From: Tenodera sinensis
Taxonomy: Eukaryota; Arthropoda; Insecta; Mantodea; Mantidae
Length of the DNA: 64,000 bases
Direction of reading: 5' to 3'
NCBI GenBank assembly: GCA_030765045.1
Contig: CM060962.1
Coordinates: 99,345,412 to 99,409,411, forward strand
Shown here: positions 22,500 to 32,753 of the stretch, piece after piece
How positions within the stretch are numbered: the first letter of the stretch is position 1
Layout: each line of letters starts with the position of its first letter
Made by a program: the position numbers and the translations under genes
The notes under the pieces: generated by a model
The model's input: only the letters and a program-made list of their open reading frames with translations
Told to the model about the DNA's origin: nothing
The model's database searches: none

Positions 22500-23750
22500 A
22501 ATTTTCTGCTTTTAAACAGTCACAAGTACAAAGATACATAGTTTAAAACATCCATAAATTAAAAATATTTATTTTTTAAAAGTATAATTGCTGCACCAAC
22601 TACCGAGTCACGAACAGAGTATGGTGTAGCCTCGATATCAATTCATTTTTGTACTACTACTCTTACATAACAGAGGGAAAGAAATTAACTTGGCTACATA
22701 AGTGATCAACCAGGCTAGAACAGCCTTTATTTTGGATCAATTAATTTATCTCTCATGCTAGTTTTACTGTCTTAATTTCATTGTTTTACTTTTTCCACCT
22801 CAATGGGCATTTGTTTTATTTTTCTCAGTCTCATCAACTGTATTAATGAATAGTTCTGTAATGAAGAGGAAGCTGTTTGAATTTTGATAAGCCTTCATTT
22901 TATTAGTTCACTTAATTAGTGCATAATATTTAAAGTGCTAGGTATAAATTAATGAGGTCTTTGTATTCAAAGGACAATAAATAAAAATAACCAAACTGCA
23001 CTCTTGCATTAACTGTATTAAATTTAATTGTTCTCTATTGGTAGCACTGAATAAATGGAATGGCAGAACTTTCCACATTCATTTGTTTAATTATTAGCAG
23101 AAACTAAAATGCAAGATTAGTCCATTATTTTAAGTGCATTTATAAGTATTTTAAGCATATTATAAATGCAGTTTATGGATATATTATTTGATATTATTTT
23201 TGAATTTTATTCATGAAATAGTCATAAGTGTAACTGGAGTTCCCGATTTATCCCAAAATTATGAACTTATTTTGTATCACTATGTAACTGCTTTTTGCTA
23301 TGGAGAAGCTGTTACAGATATTTTTAGTAATGTTCTTTAGAAAAGCTTGAAATGACATGACATATCACATCAGTCACATCACTTACCTAGAATAATGAAC
23401 TGTTACTTTTAGAATTGTGAATTATCTGAATAGTTTACAAATATTTGAAAAAGCATTGCTTTTAGCTGAACAGTTTTTTGCCAGATGTACACAGAGAGCT
23501 TATAGAACTTGAAGCACATTAACTTTATTTCCATAAGCAGTGTACCAGTTGTAATTCAATGTAATAAAAATAAAAAATTTACAGGTTTTACAAACATACA
23601 TACAGCACTTATCCACAATTTATGCATTTGTACATTCACTTCCTGTTAGAATCACACACCTATAAGGACAGATGTCACTCTGCTACCATTTCCTTGAATG
23701 TGACTGAGTATATTTGGATTCATTAGTTTTATTTCATCCATATCTAAAAC
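22500..23750. other. Itpr intron sequence without recognised features
   Basis: AT-rich intron sequence upstream of the exon at 22164-22465. I recognise nothing in it. Confidence 0.55.
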
Positions 23751-23756
23751 AAGTGT

Positions 23757-23790
23757 TGCGGTGGCGGTGGCGGTGGCGGTGGTGGTGGTG
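23757..23790. repeat. (GGTGGC)n/(GGT)n microsatellite
   Basis: GCGGTGGCGGTGGC-type hexamers run into GGT triplets, directly 5' of a SINE C copy on the plus strand. Confidence 0.85.
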
Positions 23791-23798
23791 ATTATTAT

Positions 23799-24022
23799 TT
23801 ATTTTTTGTTGTTTAACGACACTGTCAATTGCCAAGATCACATCAGCATCACCGGTGTGCTGGAATTTTGTCTGCAGGAGTTCTTTTACATGCCAGTAAA
23901 TCTACTGACATGGAGCTGTCGTTTTTAAGCACACTTAAAAACCATTGGCCTGTGCCGGGTTTGAACCCGCGAGTTTGAGTTCAGTAGGCCAGCGTCTAAC
24001 CAACTGAGCCACCCAGACCGAC
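23799..24022 (-). mobile_element. tRNA-derived SINE, family C
   Basis: Minus-strand tRNA-like head: GGTGGCTCAGTTGGTTAG (A box) and GGTTCAAACCC-like B box (as GGGTTTGAACCC near 23960 on the plus strand). The body contains GAGTTCTTTTACATGCCAG, and the tail ends TTGTTTAACGAC reversed. It is nearly identical to the copy at 63262-63480, with degraded relatives at 36478-36650 and 37035-37110. Confidence 0.85.
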
Positions 24023-24608
24023 TTAGAAAAAGAAAAGTAAAGCTGTATTGCCATATGTAAGAGACTCTCTGGCAAATGCCATGGAGGTACCTAAACATAG
24101 GCCAGAAGCATTTCCTTCACAAATTTGCTTTTCAAATTATCATTATCATTACATTTCATGTATCAGTGTCACTGATTATGGTGTCATCTGTAATGACTGT
24201 GGATGCTACACACTATTTAAAATACACATCTTATGCAAAGTTTTGTATTACAACAAACAGAATGTGTATATAGTTATAATGTTATGCATGCACGAATTGC
24301 TACAGTCACCTGATGTTTCAACTTCAATCTTCATTGTTATTAGTGATTTCAAACCCATAGAAACTCAAATAACCATAATACTTATCAGCAGAACTCCTGC
24401 TGTCAGTGCCTAACTCATAAAAGCTACATGTAACTTTAAAATCAATATACAGTATGTTTACTACAAAAATTGTCCAGAGGGTGCACGACCCATATGACAT
24501 TCACTACATTTTCCTGCACACGTGTGCTGTCACACGTATGTCAGTCTTCTGTTTGATAGGTGTTCTGTGCTGTTCTAGTCCAGTTCAAAAGTGAATAACA
24601 TTAGGAGT

Positions 24609-24813
24609 CTAAAGTAAGAACAAATTAGAAACTAAAAACTTCACTTATCTTAGTATTATTTGCTGCTGACCCTGGGTTTCAAGCTATGTCCAGCTCATTC
24701 TCAAAGCCATATGCAGCAAATAATACTAAGATAAGTGAAGTTTTTAGTTTCTAATTTGTTCTTACTTTAGAATCGTGTTGCTTCACTGTTAATAGCTTCA
24801 ATTTTTCCTTATT
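24609..24813. mobile_element. MITE-like insertion with perfect 58-bp hairpin arms
   Basis: Flanked by the 13-bp direct repeat TAACATTAGGAGT (24596-24608 and 24814-24826). The arms 24609-24666 and 24713-24770 are exact reverse complements by eye (start CTAAAGTAAGAAC), with a 46-nt spacer. A 43-bp single-copy tail follows the right arm. Confidence 0.8.
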
Positions 24814-24873
24814 TAACATTAGGAGTGTTTAGAATTACTTAGTTTTGGTTGGAGTGTTTTCAAAATGAATTGA

Positions 24874-25375
24874 ATGCAGTATACAGTACAACAAAGGGTG
24901 TTTATGTGCAATATGCATGTGCTTATTGTTGTTGTTGTAGTGTTTAACGCCCACTTTTACTACTACGGCACCGCAGGCGGTGACACTGATGATACATGAA
25001 GATGGAGCACCGGTGGAATGAGATGGCGGGGGAAACCGGAGTACCCGGAGAAAACCCGCCCTGACGCCGCTTCGTCCACCACGAATACCACATGCGGGTC
25101 CCTGGGATCGAACCCGGGCCGCCTAGGTGGTAGGCGAGCGCGCTAACCGCTCGGCCACGGCGCCGCCGCATGTGCTTACATCATCATGTAAGGAAGTTCT
25201 AACAAAATTTGAAACTAAATTTCCTAGTGTGCGTGTTCAGCGTAGAGACATCATTCGTTTGCTTGTAAATAAATTAAGGAAGATGAGATCAATTCGTGAT
25301 AGGAAAACAAAGGTAAACTCACATGTGTTTACAGAACAGAAATTAGACAAAATTGAAGAAAGATGCATGTGAATC
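24874..25375 (+). pseudogene. Tc1/mariner-type transposase N-terminus split by SINE B
   Basis: The frame starts MQYTVQQRVFMCNMHVL, is interrupted by SINE B (24926-25167), and resumes with CKEVLTKFETKFPSVRV, IIRLLVNKLRKMRSIRDRKT and VFTEQKLDKIEERCM. This is the N-terminal paired-type helix-turn-helix region seen in insect mariner/Tc1 transposases (FRETGSV-DRKR pattern). Only this domain is present, and the rest of the element is absent or unrecognisable. The SINE entered in codon phase, with its duplication lying inside the frame. Confidence 0.6.
24926..25167 (-). mobile_element. tRNA-derived SINE, family B
   Basis: Flanked by GCATGTGCTTA (24915-24925 and 25168-25178). The minus-strand head has A box TGGCCGAGCGG and B box GGTTCGATCCC; the core is TTTTCTCCGGGTACTCCGG and the tail AAACACTACAACAAC. 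It is close to the 27809-28039 copy. Confidence 0.9.
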
Positions 25376-26156
25376 AAAATTTCCTTATAAGATGCCGTAG
25401 ATGTATTGATGCAGATGGACGGCATTTCCAACATCTTCTGCAATAAGGCATGTTTTGTGTTTATTCTGATAATTCTTAATGTGATTTGAGATTTGATTTC
25501 ACGTGCATGCATGTGAGACGAGCTGTGCAACTGCCCGCCAAGTCATGCTGTAAGTGTACGGGAGAAGGGCCGTGCAGCTGCCACCCAAGTTTTTAAGTAA
25601 ACATAGTGTATAAGAAACTAATGAGCTTTACTGTTAAAACATGAAGGAAGTAACTTACTAACATAGGGGATGTGGCCTTCATTCATACAATTACAAAGTT
25701 ATAAAGGATACACGCTCCATATGGACAATGTTAAGATTTTTCTCAAATACATTTATATATTAATAAGAGCATTAATAATGTAAATAAGTGGTTACCACTG
25801 ATCAAACATGAAAGACTGAGATTCATATTTTTTCTCAAGTCTGGTATTTTGCTTTACACCAGAAAAGATTTTACAATACCCTCCTTGTTTTGGAACATTT
25901 TCTCTATAGGATTTTAGGTCACCAACTGGCATCACCTTTTCTTGTACAAAATACACCATACTTTATAAATTTGGATTTTTATACCACACCTATGCTCAAA
26001 TTTAAACTCATGAGCTAATCTTACAGTATTGTTTCATTTTCTTCTGAGAAAGAGCAACATACAACCTATTAGCTTCATTAATTTCATTACTAGGTTCTTT
26101 TGCCTCTGCACCTTTTCTATTCCAGCAATAAAAGAATACTTTAGTAAATAAGAGAA
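25376..26156. other. Itpr intron sequence without recognised features
   Basis: AT-rich intron sequence between the transposase fragment and the SINE A insertion. I see nothing recognisable. Confidence 0.55.
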
Positions 26157-26171
26157 AAATATTTAGAATTT

Positions 26172-26275
26172 ATTTATGCCAACAAACTTACTGTTGGTGT
26201 TTTTAAACACACAAGCCGTGTGTGGTTCAAATCCCAGTTGTGGCATTGAATTTTTAAGTTCCAGTTCTACCTCTT
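26172..26275. mobile_element. Chimeric short SINE A insertion
   Basis: Flanked by the 15-bp duplication AAATATTTAGAATTT (26157-26171 and 26276-26290). The first half (ATTTATGCCAACAAAC ... CCGTGTGTGG) is the SINE A 3' end in inverted orientation. The second half (TTCAAATCCCAGTTGTGG ... ACCTCTTAA) is the SINE A head in forward orientation. The junction falls in GTGTGG, shared by both parts. Confidence 0.85.
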
Positions 26276-26889
26276 AAATATTTAGAATTTCATATTAAAA
26301 CTGTGATATGCTACATTCACATTACTTTCTCAAGTCACTCTTCTACAAACTATTCTTAGAAGAACTTAATTTTTTGTTTAATGTTAAATGAGATAAACAT
26401 TTCCACAAATGGCTTATTAAGATTTTATTTAAGAAAAAATAGAGATAAATCTTTAAAAACTGATCATGCCAGCATTGAAATCCCAAGTTTTGCATAGGCA
26501 TAAGAAACAATCAAATGGCAACTTAGGCATTTCAAAAAAGTATCAAGCATTTGAAAATTGCAATCAATAGGAAAAAAATTCTCAGAAATGATAAATGGCA
26601 TGAAAGAACATTTGACATACATTGTGTTTTAACCAGATCTACATTTTTTGTTTAGTAAGCTTTCATCTATCTCTTATGGTCTAAGAGTTTTACAATAGTA
26701 TGCAAAATTCATTCTGAATGAAGGGGAATTCACAGTCACAAAAAATATAAGATATAATATGAATTATAGTTTCACGGGCGATCAGCTGTGTGAGGTTTGA
26801 AAATATTGAGCTTTCGGCCATTCTAAACTCCATGGCCTTCGTCAGAATGAAATGACCGTTATTTTTCCCGCTCCCATATATATACAATG

Positions 26890-27209
26890 TTAGATGAGAG
26901 GGGGTTGCGTTGCCCTGGCCAATGAGCGGGTGACGATTTGTGATTGGGCCTGCTGTTCCGGGCTATGTTTGTCACCGGCCACAGTGTTTTCTTGAGGGTC
27001 AGTACTTGGACCAGAATCACTATAGTTGCTGTTGTGAATGTGTTTCATGGCTATTGTCCAGGCAGGGCTTAGCTGAAGACCGTGGTCCCTGTTGTAATTG
27101 TTTGGATGTAGTTTGATTTGAGTGGCTTCCTTAATGACTCTGTCCCAGTATTTATCCGTGTGCTCCAGAACTTTGATGTCTTCAAAGTTTATTTTGTGGA
27201 CATACTCTA
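26890..27209 (-). pseudogene. Penelope-like element C-terminal fragment (left arm)
   Basis: Mirror of the right arm, with a few substitutions (Ala-Thr-Gln for Ala-Ile-Gln, TIAMKH for TIPMKH, SPEQQ for SPKQQ). The similarity of the two arms argues that the dimer formed in a single insertion event rather than by two independent insertions. Confidence 0.65.
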
Positions 27210-27232
27210 CCGAGCAGTGGCCGAGCATTGTA

Positions 27233-27552
27233 TAGAGTATGTCCACAAAATAAACTTTGAAGACATCAAAGTTCTGGAGCACACGGATAAATACTGGGAC
27301 AGAGTCATTAAGGAAGCCATTCAAATCAAACTACATCCAAACAATTACAACAGGGACCACGGTCTTCAGCTAAGCCCTGCCTGGACAATACCCATGAAAC
27401 ACATTCACAACAGCAACTATAGTGATTCTGGTCCAAGTACTGACCCTCAAGAAAACACTGTGGCCGGTGACAAACATAGCCCGAAACAGCAGGCCCAATC
27501 ACAAATCGTTACCCGCTCATTGGCCAGGGCAACGCAACCCCCTCTCATCTAA
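27233..27552 (+). pseudogene. Penelope-like element C-terminal fragment (right arm)
   Basis: About 105 codons ending at TAA: EYVHKINFEDIKVLEHTDKY, WDRVIKEAIQIKLHPNNYNR, DHGLQLSPAWTIPMKHI and a Ser/Gln-rich tail ending TQPPLI. The R-IKEA-I ... LN(Y)NRD-G ... W pattern is what I know from the end of the GIY-YIG endonuclease domain of Penelope-like elements. The mirror copy is on the minus strand at 27209-26890. Reverse transcriptase and most of the endonuclease are absent, so no enzyme can be made. Family assignment is by remembered motif only. Confidence 0.65.
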
Positions 27553-27808
27553 CATTGTATATATATGGGAGCGGGAAAAATAACGGTCATTTCATTCTGA
27601 CGAAGGCCATGGAGTTTAGAATGGCCGAAAGCTCAATATTTTCAAACCTCACACGGCTGATCGCCCGTGAAACTATAATAAATAACGTGCGCCATGAAAG
27701 CTTTAAATCTTACAATATAATATGAAGTTAGCATCATGTTTATAGTGCTTGTTTTATTTTATAACAACACAGAAATTTAACTTGTCACATAAATATCTAA
27801 CACATATG

Positions 27809-28039
27809 TGGCCGAGTGGTTAGCGCGCTCGCCTACCACCTAGGCGGCCCGGGTTCGATCCCAGGGACCCGCATGTGGTATTCGTGGTGGACGAAGCAGC
27901 GTCAGGGCAGGTTTTCTCCGGGTGCTCCGGTTTCCCCCGCCATCTCATTCCACCGGTGCTCCATCTTCATTCCATGTGTCATCAGTGTTACCGCCTGCAG
28001 TGCCGTAGTAGTAAAAGTGGGCGTTAAACACTACAACAA
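27809..28039 (+). mobile_element. tRNA-derived SINE, family B
   Basis: Flanked by CTAACACATATG (27797-27808 and 28040-28051). A box TGGCCGAGTGG, B box GGTTCGATCCC at about 27853, core TTTTCTCCGGGTGCTCCGG, and tail AAACACTACAACAA. Confidence 0.92.
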
Positions 28040-28602
28040 CTAACACATATGGTAATTTAATCCAAACCATTACGGACATTCAGAGCATTTTCATGAGAAA
28101 AAAAATGTCCCATGTAAAGGGTAGTTTGGAGTGGGAATTTTCTTACAAATCTCTGTGGAGTATCCTGGGAAACCCTGATCTTAAATACCAAGTGTCCCTC
28201 TCTCCCTATTCCCCTCTTTCTCTCTTCCTCTTCCCTCTCATACCCATACATACCTGTTTCCCAAAAAGTTTATTAGTATTTACTTAAATCATTTATCCAT
28301 TCATTCAGGGGAGCTCAAAACATGTACTTTTTATGAAACCTTGATGTAGAATTTTTGCATAAAATATAATGTAGAGAAATTATGTAAACCACAAGAATAA
28401 TGCAGGAAATTACATGTAGGGATTTATTTATCAACTTAATTAACTTATACATATATGTCATTTTCACCTTAAAACACTTGTTATTTCACTATAAATAATT
28501 GTTAAGCATATGGAGAACTAATTATTTCAATATTTTATTTATTACTGAAAAATTTTAATAAGAGAACAAAAATGTTAAGCACTTCAACCTTAGATCCCAT
28601 AC

Positions 28603-28915
28603 CTGGTTTTTGCGGTAGTCCTGTTGACTCAGGCGCAGTATTCTGTAACACAACCGGAACATGTACTTATATGGAGCATGTCGAGGATCATTCAATTCCT
28701 CTATCCTAAGAAAGGGACCCTCTCCCTCTACAGTTTCCAGGAATGGAGCCTGCAGTATCTTGAAGAGTTGTTTTAGAATGTACTGCTCTCTTAACAACTT
28801 TTGTCTATCCCTATTGGGGTTCATCACAACCAAGTCCAGAGCTTCCGATTTGTTTTGTTCATTTTCAAGCCCTGCTATGAAGTATACAATATCCTGCAGC
28901 AAACTTGTAACAGCC
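28603..28915 (-). CDS. Itpr: IP3 receptor, ligand-contact helical exon
   Basis: Fourth Itpr exon, 104 codons plus one base. It carries the alpha-helical half of the IP3-binding core. The segment NRDRQKLLREQYILKQLF preserves the basic residues equivalent to mouse IP3R1 Arg504, Lys508 and Arg511. The C-terminal SQQDYRKNQ preserves Tyr567, Arg568 and Lys569. All are known IP3 phosphate contacts, so ligand binding should be intact. Acceptor TTTCAG and donor GTATGG are in phase. A short VEGEGPF stretch makes this exon about two residues longer than the vertebrate sequence in the same place. SINE B (27809-28039) and a hAT-type MITE (29029-29147) lie in the introns on either side. Confidence 0.95.
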
Positions 28916-29028
28916 CTGAAAGCAGACATTTAAAATGTCAGTTATATTACTCAAACTAACAGTTCAGTTTAGTGTATAAGGAAGAAATATGATACTGTAT
29001 ATAGGTCATTTTCTCATTCTTCCTTACA

Positions 29029-29147
29029 CAGGGCTGGGCAACTGGTGCTCTCTGAATGCAGCCCGCTCACTGCCTTGCACTGAAAACTATGTTTAGCAGG
29101 TAAAAGAAATGAAGGTCACTCAAGCTACTCAGAGTTGCCCAGGCCTG
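29029..29147. mobile_element. hAT-type MITE, 119 bp
   Basis: A perfect 8-bp duplication TCCTTACA (29021-29028 and 29148-29155) flanks terminal inverted repeats CAGGGCTGGGCAACT and, reversed, CAGGCCTGGGCAACT. The 8-bp target and the CAGGG-type ends are diagnostic of the hAT superfamily. No coding capacity. Confidence 0.88.
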
Positions 29148-29379
29148 TCCTTACAGAACAGTAATAGAATGAGGGGAAAATAGGTAAAGGCAGTTTAGGA
29201 AGGGGATTTCATGCAGAGTTTAATTGTGCTATTGTATGTCAAACCCTGGGAGAAAGGAATGGAGTGAGAGCACTCTGCAGGCTTGTGTTGGAACCTGGAT
29301 GACCTGTGAGCCCATGTGTGTTCTTAATGGGCACCATTATCTCGACACCAGGGTTCGCAAGCAATGCGACCACAATGCT

Positions 29380-29670
29380 ACTCATCCATCAAGAACAGCA
29401 GCTCCTCACACAGCAACACCAAACTCGTCTCTTTGCCAATACTTCCAACCCTGAAAGACCGGATTGAAATGAAGGTGGAAATGAAAATGGAAAGACAGGA
29501 AATTTGGGGGATGTAACTATCCTTCCCAGCATTCGCCTTGTGACCCAGGAAAACCACCCAAAAAATAAAAAACCATTGGTCAGGAGGGGCAGCCATGGCA
29601 ATCGAACCCATGACCTATCGAATGTGAGCCTCACATGTTACTGTGGAGCCATCTTGTTTGGTGTAAATGA
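29380..29670 (-). mobile_element. tRNA-derived SINE, family D
   Basis: The minus-strand head ATGGCTCCACAGTAACATG ... GGTTCGATTGCC lies at 29660-29590. The core GGTGGTTTTCCTGGGTCAC then AAGGCGAATGCTGGGA (about 29550-29515) resembles a core I associate with cockroach/termite SINEs. Ends are approximate and no target duplication was found. Confidence 0.6.
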
Positions 29671-29861
29671 GGGTAGAGAGAAAGGATGGTCAGAAACACA
29701 CAGAAATGCAGATCCACTATTTGTCTTAGTATTCTTTCTGGTCCCAAAACAAATATTTTAATTCCTGAAGCAAGAGACTGTCAAATCTGCCATTTTAACT
29801 AAGACAATATTAATGTATAGCAAAACAGAGCTTGTTGACAGTGAAGGAAACAAAATAATCT

Positions 29862-30033
29862 AAGTTGAGATGAGTCGGTTGTGGTGGCACTAGCAAATTC
29901 ATCACTTAGCACACAAGTACTTCACTTGCTTGGTTTAAATTACATATTTCAAACACATTCATTTTTTAAACACATCCATTTAAAACAAATAAGAGAAGTG
30001 TTTAGTGTCACCACAACTGACTCATCTCACTTT
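29862..30033. mobile_element. Short MITE with about 30-bp inverted ends
   Basis: The left end AGTTGAGATGAGTCGGTTG and the right end (reversed) AGTGAGATGAGTCAGTTG are followed by TGGTGGCACTA and TGGTGACACTA. Total about 170 bp, no ORF. Superfamily unknown. Confidence 0.7.
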
Positions 30034-30540
30034 TAATTAGGATAGTAGCTTTTTCAATGTCCTGAAAATACCAACTGGAATTGTTTTCCATTTTTTTGAT
30101 TGGAAAATGGAAAAAATTCCATTTTTTATTGAAAGAACCAAAAATACACATATTTGCAATTCCCGTCACAGATATTTTCTGATGCTGGCTGCCCTGTTTG
30201 TATCACTGTTCAGCTGATTCACTATGCTGTCATACATACACACTGACTACATCCAATTGGAAATAAATGCTACATGGTTTCCAAAACACTCTGCAAAAAT
30301 TCTCCATATTAAAAATATTTACAAAGCAGTTGCCAATACTTTAACATAACATTTTGTGAAGAAGTTTTCCAATGAACTAGACAATGCATATTTGTATTTT
30401 GTCTATAGATGCCGATTTCAACATGGTACATATAAATTCCTTATAGTTTACCTGACTCAGTTACCAACTTATAAATGCATAAGTTTATCTGTTTAAAATA
30501 ATATTTTTGTGATGGGAGACAAGATATAAATAGCTTATAT

Positions 30541-30719
30541 AATTAAAAGTAAAAACTGAGTTCATTAATGACAAAATAACACTCACTTTTTAAATTTCCC
30601 TGAACATATTTCAGATGATGTCTGGTTGACAATGGAGGAAACTAGCCTTGAAAACATGTTCCAGAAAATTTAAAAAGTGTTATTTTGTGTCATTAATAAA
30701 CCAGTTTTTACTCTTAATT
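30541..30719. mobile_element. Hairpin MITE, arms about 80 bp
   Basis: The left arm (AATTAAAAGTAAAAACTG, ATTAATGACAAAATAACAC, TTTTTAAATTT) and the right arm (reversed AATTAAGAGTAAAAACTG, ATTAATGACACAAAATAACAC, TTTTTAAATTT) pair around a spacer near 30610-30650. No coding potential. Confidence 0.72.
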
Positions 30720-31180
30720 GATTTCAATAGCACTATCAACAACTTTCAGTGTTTGAAGATATTTAACAGGCAAACAAGTTTGATATGTTTAAATTCATAG
30801 TTTGTTTCCCTCTCAAGAATTTTGTAACATATAAACATGTTAAAAACAGAAATTATTTTTCTTACAGAACTCTTCATACACTGTCTAATTTAAAAACTCA
30901 AAAGTTAAAAGTATGATAGCAAAATGTTCCAGTTTATTTAAAAAAATATCATTATGAGAAGACCTAACCTGTCTTACACTCAAGCAATGAAAAAAGTTGC
31001 ACATGTTTGTGATAGAAAGTGATTTAATAAAAATTATACAACAAAGTTAAATAAACATATAGGGCTTGTGGAAATGGATGCTTACCTACTGAATTTATTA
31101 ATGCATTTCTGTTAAGTTTGACAGCTTAGCAGCTATTCTGACAGTAAAATGATAAATACAACCATGAAATTCTCCTTTAC

Positions 31181-31341
31181 CTTCTCTCATTATGAGATAT
31201 TGTCCCTTTTTCCAATTTGGAAGACACTGATGCTAAAACTTTGCATGCATCATTTGCAAAATCCAGGTCCCTCACTTCCATTGGTGACACAGAGATTAAG
31301 GCAAAGGCTTCTTTATCCTCTTTAATGGTGGCACAGCCCAC
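31181..31341 (-). CDS. Itpr: IP3 receptor, IP3-binding core exon
   Basis: Third Itpr exon. It encodes VGCATIKEDKEAFALISVSP, MEVRDLDFANDACKVL and SSKLEKGTISHNERR, matching the conserved EDKEAF, VRDLDFAND and KGTI-NERR blocks linking the beta-trefoil to the alpha-helical part of the IP3-binding core. It enters in phase 0 (TTTCCAG acceptor) and leaves in phase 2 at GTAAAG, the last Arg codon being completed by the first G of the next exon. It is 161 nt long, with no internal stop or frameshift, as expected for a functional gene. Confidence 0.95.
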
Positions 31342-31827
31342 CTGGAAATAAGCATTCATCTCAGATTACTATTCTAGGCATTACTGACATCTCCATATCC
31401 ACACTTTTTACATTGGTTATATTCCAGGATTTTTAAATCACAATTTAGAATTAAAGGAAAACCTTGATGTATCACTCCCATTATATAATTTTCCCCTTTC
31501 ATTGTTTGAGCATTCTCAGTGTTTATCCTATACAAATAAAAGTATATTTAACTCAATATTTCCTTGCTCACAAATCTTTCATTTTGACACATTGGTGTTA
31601 TATATGTATGATCTTCATGAAACATTCCCTCTTCCCCAAACCTAAGATAGTTTTATGATTGTTTTATACTTTGTTTTTTCTTGCTACCTTCTTCTGAAGA
31701 GATTTCTTTGATCTTTAGTGCTCGTTAAGGTTCAGCTTCTACTTCTTCAACATCATTCTGAAGTTATTTGTCTCCTTCTTGTACATTTTGTTACTTTGCT
31801 GCTCTCATTTCACATCCAACTGCTCCA

Positions 31828-32245
31828 TATACAGTAGTCTCACTAATCTGAGCTAATGGAGGTGAAGTACCTTTGAGTTGGGATAAATCGGACTATACGG
31901 AGCACCAAAGCATAACTCATAAAAGAATGAACTGAAACCAATAACAACTGGAGGTTAGGTGATTTACAGTAAGTTTTTAATGTGGGTCTGTTTTATCTAC
32001 AAACATATAACTAGAGTTGTTTAGGAGTTATGTTTAGAAGAAGTCTCAATGTCTTCTGCTTCAGGATACTCCATCGTTTTTTGCATGGCAAAGTCATGCC
32101 ATTGCTTCAGTAATATAGTCTTGCAGAGTGTCGCTTTTGGCTGTTATTCCACATAGCACAATGCCACCTCCAATGCAGTGAAACCCTCACTTGGTGCTCT
32201 CTCTTGTAAGTCTTCCTCCTCAATTTCATTTCAACAAATGTAAGA
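31828..32245 (-). pseudogene. pogo/Tigger-like transposase C-terminal remnant
   Basis: Minus strand 32225-32050 reads EEEDLQERAPSEGFTALEVA, LCYVE (stop) QQPKATLCKTILLKQWHDFA and MQKTMEY. This resembles the conserved tail of pogo-type transposases (AL--AL-W-EQQ ... LL-L--L-D-A). Just beyond lies CAGTAGTCTCACTAATCTGAGC (31832 onward), resembling a pogo terminal repeat. One internal stop is present. A purine tract lies immediately upstream of the coding part. This is a tentative call based on pattern similarity. Confidence 0.45.
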
Positions 32246-32307
32246 AATGTCTCAGGTGTGAACTAGTTGAGTATTGCAGAGACTGGCAATTAAACAAAAA
32301 TTGGTGT

Positions 32308-32753
32308 AAAAAAGAAAGGCAGACAGAAGGAAACAAAGAAAGAAGCAAAGAAGTAAGGAAGGAAGAAAAAGAGAGAAACAAAGAGAAAGAAAGGTAGAGA
32401 AATAAAGGGAGTGAGAAAGAGAGAATGAAAGAGAGAGAAATAAAGTGAGAGTAATAAAGGGAAATAAATAAAGGGAGAAACAAAAGAGGGAAAGAAAGAG
32501 AGAAAATAAGAGAGAAAGAAGCAGGGAAAAAGTGAGGGATAAAGGAAAGAAAAAATAAGACAAAAGAGAGAGAAAGAAAAAAGAAACAAGAGAAAAAAGA
32601 AAGAAGAATAACAAGAGGAAAGATAAAAAAGGAAGAGAGAAACAAAGAACGAGAAAAAAGAAAAAAGAGAAGAGAATAAATGAGACAAAGAAAGAGAGGA
32701 AGGGAAAGAAGGGAGGGAAGGGGAAGGAAGGAGGGCAAGGGAGGAAGGAAAAT
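32308..32753 (+). repeat. Long purine (A/G) tract, about 440 nt
   Basis: Almost pure A and G (GAAA, GGAAG, GAGAGAAA units) with only isolated pyrimidines. In the Itpr pre-mRNA (minus strand) it is a poly-pyrimidine stretch. Long Phe/Leu/Ser-rich frames on the minus strand are artefacts of this composition. Confidence 0.95.

Larger units (their letters stand above)
26764..27714. mobile_element. Head-to-head inverted dimer of a Penelope-like 3' end
   Basis: Flanked by the 12-bp duplication ATATAATATGAA (26752-26763 and 27715-27726). Two arms of about 447 bp (26763-27209 and 27233-27679) are reverse complements with about five mismatches by eye, separated by 23 nt. The right arm continues 35 nt further at its 3' end (AATAACGTGCGCC ...). 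Each arm encodes the C-terminus of a Penelope-like element. Confidence 0.88.
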
